Positions 61,433-64,000 of a stretch of DNA of 64,000 nucleotides are shown one piece after another (within the stretch, counting starts at the first letter, position 1; every line of letters begins with the position of its first letter). The notes beneath the pieces are model-generated. The model was given only the letters and a program-made list of their open reading frames with translations. It had not been told where the DNA came from and made no database searches. The stretch is from CAXMNX01 sp964194845. GTDB lineage: Bacteria; Pseudomonadota; Alphaproteobacteria; Rhodobacterales; Rhodobacteraceae. The DNA lies in NCBI GenBank assembly GCA_964194845.1, contig CAXMNX010000054.1:1-64000 (forward strand), written 5' to 3'. Made by a program: the position numbers and the translations under genes.

Positions 61433-62740
61433 ATGGCTCGTGAGTACCTGAAAAAAGCGCCGCGAACGTCGCAAACCGATGCCTCGGATGTTACCGCGAC
61501 AGTCCAAGGCATCCTCGACGATATCGAGGCGCGCGGCGACGCAGCAGCACTGGAATACGCGGCAAAATTCGACCGCTTTGACGGCCCGCTGAAACTGACC
61601 ACCAAGGATATCGCCGCCGCCAGCGCGCGGGTACCCGACAAAATAAAGGCCGATATCCGTTTTGCCCACGCGAACGTCCGTAAATTCGCCGAAGCGCAAA
61701 AAGCATCGCTCACCGATTTTGAAACCGAGATTGTCCCCGGCCTGATCGCCGGCCAAAAGACCATCCCGGTCGATGCCGCCGGCTGTTATATCCCCGGCGG
61801 GCGCTACGCCCACATCGCGTCCGCGATCATGACAGTGACCACCGCCAAAGTGGCGGGCTGCAACCACATCGTCGCCGCCTCGCCGCCGCGCGCGGGCGAA
61901 GGCATCGCACCGGCGATTGTCTATGCAGCACACCTAAGCGGCGCCGACACCATCCTTGCGATGGGCGGGGTGCAGGGCGTCGCCGCGATGACGATGGGTC
62001 TTTTCGGCCTGCCCAAAGCCAACGTGCTGGTCGGCCCGGGCAACCAGTTCGTGGCCGAAGCAAAGCGCATCCTCTTTGGTCGTGTTGGCATCGACATGAT
62101 TGCAGGCCCCACCGACAGCCTGATTTTGGCGGATGCAACGGCGGATGCCCGGATCGTCGCCGCCGACCTCGTCGGCCAAGCCGAACACGGCTACAATTCA
62201 CCCGTCTGGCTCATCACCGACAACCGCGCATTGGCCAAGAAGGTGATCAACCTCGTCCCCGGCATGATCGACGATCTGCCCGAAACAAACCGCGACAACG
62301 CTGCCGCCGCGTGGCGCGATTATGCCGAGGTGGTGCTTTGCGCCGACCGCGAAGAAATGGCCGCAACATCAGATGATTACGCGCCTGAACACCTGACCGT
62401 GCAGGCCGCCGATCTGAACTGGTGGCTGAACCGGCTGACCTGCTACGGCTCGCTTTTTCTTGGCGAGGAAACCACCGTCGCATTCGGCGACAAGGCATCC
62501 GGTCCGAACCACGTTCTGCCCACCGGCGGTGCCGCCAAATACACCGGCGGCCTGTCGGTTCACAAATACATGAAGGTCGTCACCTGGCAGCGCGCCACCC
62601 GCGACGGTGCCAAACCGATCGCCGAAGCCACCGCACGCATTTCGCGACTGGAAGGCATGGAAGGCCATGCCCGAACCGCCGACATCCGCCTCGCGAAGTA
62701 TTTTCCGGGCGAAAAATTTGATCTCTCAGCAACGGAGTAA
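61433..62740 (+). CDS. HisD-family dehydrogenase, sulfopropanediol 3-dehydrogenase (HpsN)-like
   Basis: 435 residues of the histidinol dehydrogenase family: GGRYAHIASAIMT, GVQGVAAMTMGLFGLPKANVLVGPGNQFVAEAKR, QAEHG (Gln/His of the Zn site) and YAPEHLTVQA are conserved. Differences from true HisD include GPTDSLILAD for GPSEVLVIAD, and a SVHKYMKVVTWQRA C-terminus. No his genes are nearby. The start MAREYLKKA and the pairing with a zinc alcohol dehydrogenase resemble HpsN, which oxidises 2,3-dihydroxypropane-1-sulfonate to sulfolactate. This assignment is by pattern and context only. Confidence 0.75.
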   Translation: MAREYLKKAPRTSQTDASDVTATVQGILDDIEARGDAAALEYAAKFDRFDGPLKLTTKDIAAASARVPDKIKADIRFAHANVRKFAEAQKASLTDFETEIVPGLIAGQKTIPVDAAGCYIPGGRYAHIASAIMTVTTAKVAGCNHIVAASPPRAGEGIAPAIVYAAHLSGADTILAMGGVQGVAAMTMGLFGLPKANVLVGPGNQFVAEAKRILFGRVGIDMIAGPTDSLILADATADARIVAADLVGQAEHGYNSPVWLITDNRALAKKVINLVPGMIDDLPETNRDNAAAAWRDYAEVVLCADREEMAATSDDYAPEHLTVQAADLNWWLNRLTCYGSLFLGEETTVAFGDKASGPNHVLPTGGAAKYTGGLSVHKYMKVVTWQRATRDGAKPIAEATARISRLEGMEGHARTADIRLAKYFPGEKFDLSATE

Positions 62741-62743
62741 CCC

Positions 62744-63715
62744 ATGAAAGCGCTCGTCTATACCGGCCCCGAAGCGATGGAGCTTCGCGACGTGCAAAAC
62801 CCCGAACCGGCACCGGGCGAAGTGCTGGTCAACGTGGCCCGCGTCGGTATCTGCGGCTCGGACATGCACGGATATCTCGGCCACGACGACCGTCGCCCGG
62901 CACCATTGATCCTCGGTCACGAGGCGGCGGGCACCACATCCGATGGACGCCGTGTCACAGTCAACCCTTTGGTAACATGCGGGGAATGTCAGGCGTGCCG
63001 GTCCGCGCAAGACAACATTTGCCCGAGCCGTCAGCTCATCTCGATGCCGCCCCGCGAAGGCGCTTTCGCTGAGCAAATCTCAATGCCGGAAAGCAACCTC
63101 GTCGCGATCCCCGACCACATGACTTTTGCTCAGGCCGCACTTGCCGAACCGCTGGCGGTTTGCTGGCACGCCGCACGGCTTGGTCGCCGCGCGATCGGCG
63201 GCGGCGCACGCGCACTGGTGATTGGCGGCGGCGCGATTGGTCTAGGCTCGGCGCTGGCACTTTTGGCGCAGGGAACCGTCGAGGTGACAATCGCCGAACC
63301 AAATGATCGGCGGCGGGCCTATCTTCAGGCCATGGGGCAGGACGCCCGCCCGCCCGACGCGCTCGGCGAAACCGGCGATTTTGATATCGTCGTCGATGCT
63401 GTCGGCTTTGACGCCACCCGCACAACAGCTTCGGCACAGGTTCGCCCCGGCGGCGTGATCCTGCACATCGGCCTTGGTGACGGGGCAGGGGGCCTCGATA
63501 TCCGCCGGTTCACGCTGCACGAGATCACGCTGATCGGCACCTACGCCTATACGATGGCCGACTTCAATGCGACCGTTGCGGCGATGATCGACGGCCATCT
63601 CGGATCGCTCGACTGGGTCGAAGAACGCGGTCTTGGCGACGGTGCCGCTGCCTTTGCCGATATCCGCGCCGGGACCGTCGCCGCGCCGAAAATTATCCTC
63701 GTGCCAAAGGCATAG
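62744..63715 (+). CDS. Zinc-dependent alcohol dehydrogenase (MDR family)
   Basis: 323 residues. Catalytic zinc ligands: Cys in VGICGSDMHGYLG and His-Glu in ILGHEAAG. Structural zinc lobe: CGECQACRSAQDNIC (four Cys). Rossmann motif VIGGGAIGLGSALALLAQG. It begins 3 nt after the HisD-like gene and must share its transcript. In the DHPS pathway HpsP is a zinc-dehydrogenase of this type, so a joint role on a diol is plausible, though sorbitol/threonine-type substrates cannot be excluded. Confidence 0.9.
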   Translation: MKALVYTGPEAMELRDVQNPEPAPGEVLVNVARVGICGSDMHGYLGHDDRRPAPLILGHEAAGTTSDGRRVTVNPLVTCGECQACRSAQDNICPSRQLISMPPREGAFAEQISMPESNLVAIPDHMTFAQAALAEPLAVCWHAARLGRRAIGGGARALVIGGGAIGLGSALALLAQGTVEVTIAEPNDRRRAYLQAMGQDARPPDALGETGDFDIVVDAVGFDATRTTASAQVRPGGVILHIGLGDGAGGLDIRRFTLHEITLIGTYAYTMADFNATVAAMIDGHLGSLDWVEERGLGDGAAAFADIRAGTVAAPKIILVPKA

Positions 63716-63785
63716 CCGCCCCGCGATTGCGAAGCCGCGATAATTTCCGTAAATCCCATGGAAAATCCCCGAGGGACAATCCGCC

Positions 63786-64000
63786 TTGAAAACCGTCATC
63801 TTCATCCCCGCGCGCTACCAGTCCACTCGCTTCCCCGGCAAGCCCTTGGCGAAACTGACTGGTGCCACCGGCGTTTCCAAAACCCTGATCGAGCGCAGCT
63901 GGGACGCCGCAAAGGCGGTTAACGGCGTCACGGACGTCTTCGTTCTGACCGACAGCGCACAAATTGCGGACGCCGTGAAAAATTTCGGCGGGCAGGTTCT
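63786..64000 (+). CDS. kdsB: 3-deoxy-manno-octulosonate cytidylyltransferase (partial, N-terminus)
   Basis: Activates Kdo as CMP-Kdo for lipopolysaccharide core synthesis. The first 71 codons are present and run off the window. They start at TTG 63786 (GAGGGA about 10 nt upstream) with KTVIFIPARYQSTRFPGKPL, the CTP-binding loop of KdsB, followed by LIERSWDAAKAV and VFVLTDSAQI. TTG is the only start in frame next to the conserved sequence; the ATG at 63758 is in another frame. Confidence 0.92.
   Translation, partial: MKTVIFIPARYQSTRFPGKPLAKLTGATGVSKTLIERSWDAAKAVNGVTDVFVLTDSAQIADAVKNFGGQV

Noticed and set aside
61433..62740. Histidine biosynthesis hisD
   Set aside because: No his genes nearby, and key motif differences from true HisD; pairing with a zinc dehydrogenase fits a diol/sulfonate role better.
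1..64000. CRISPR arrays, rRNA genes, transposases/insertion sequences, origins
   Set aside because: I saw no regularly spaced repeats, rRNA sequence, transposase motifs or DnaA-box clusters. The only mobile feature is the integrase edge at 1-2440.

Overview
The window looks like a chromosomal stretch of a high-G+C alphaproteobacterium, most likely a marine Rhodobacteraceae (Roseobacter-group) member. Reasons: a glpX-recJ neighbourhood, many ABC and tripartite tricarboxylate (TTT) transporters, several fused FAD-oxidoreductase/GcvT demethylases, an MttB-type methyltransferase homologue without pyrrolysine, a sulfopropanediol-dehydrogenase-like HisD paralogue, and frequent GTG/TTG starts with 1-4 bp stop/start overlaps. 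Family assignments come from reading translated motifs, not from searches. No gene-free stretch exceeds about 300 bp; the longest is 12518-12810.

Layout. 1-2440 is the edge of an integrated element: an excisionase-like fragment, an unknown protein and a P4-type tyrosine integrase pointing away from the 3' end of tRNA-Glu (2440-2514). 2600-7566 is core: recJ, a cysteine hydrolase, glpX, purA and a DUF2842 protein. 7785-9533 is a class III adenylate cyclase with TPRs. 9546-16544 is a peptide-type ABC system split over two divergent units with an ArgE-like deacylase. 16541-17821 is a DUF3422 membrane protein.

17960-25312 is a tight operon: XRE-cupin regulator, FAD/GcvT oxidoreductase, cupin, PNPOx-like protein, homocysteine methyltransferase-like protein and a second FAD/GcvT oxidoreductase. 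Its promoter region has two identical-geometry palindromes. 25309-29915 (minus) is a DUF4387/AtuA pair with a TctCBA transporter. Divergent from it is a response regulator-histidine kinase-periplasmic binding protein unit (30012-33060). 33163-36241 holds an SDR, a PNPOx-like protein, a methyltransferase and an M19 dipeptidase. 36372-42292 is a second tight methyl-group operon: FAD/GcvT oxidoreductase, MttB homologue, TetR and a DAO-type oxidoreductase. 42499-45503 is a type I secretion ATPase with an in-frame stop, plus its HlyD adaptor.

45741-54331 is a mixed catabolic block: sulfatase-like hydrolase, AhpD-like protein, M29/NicX-like protein, Rieske oxygenase, amino-acid ABC transporter, creatininase-like amidohydrolase and enoyl-CoA hydratase. 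54509-58825 is an Fe3+-type ABC transporter. 59056-63715 carries a GMC oxidoreductase, a TerC protein, an HpsN-like HisD paralogue and a zinc alcohol dehydrogenase. The window ends inside kdsB.

How the parts may work together (inference): most accessory genes fit uptake and stepwise demethylation of small methylated N- or S-compounds, feeding one-carbon units to folate. The least explained parts are the two FAD/GcvT operons, above all the MttB homologue translationally coupled to an FAD/GcvT enzyme with no corrinoid protein in the window.
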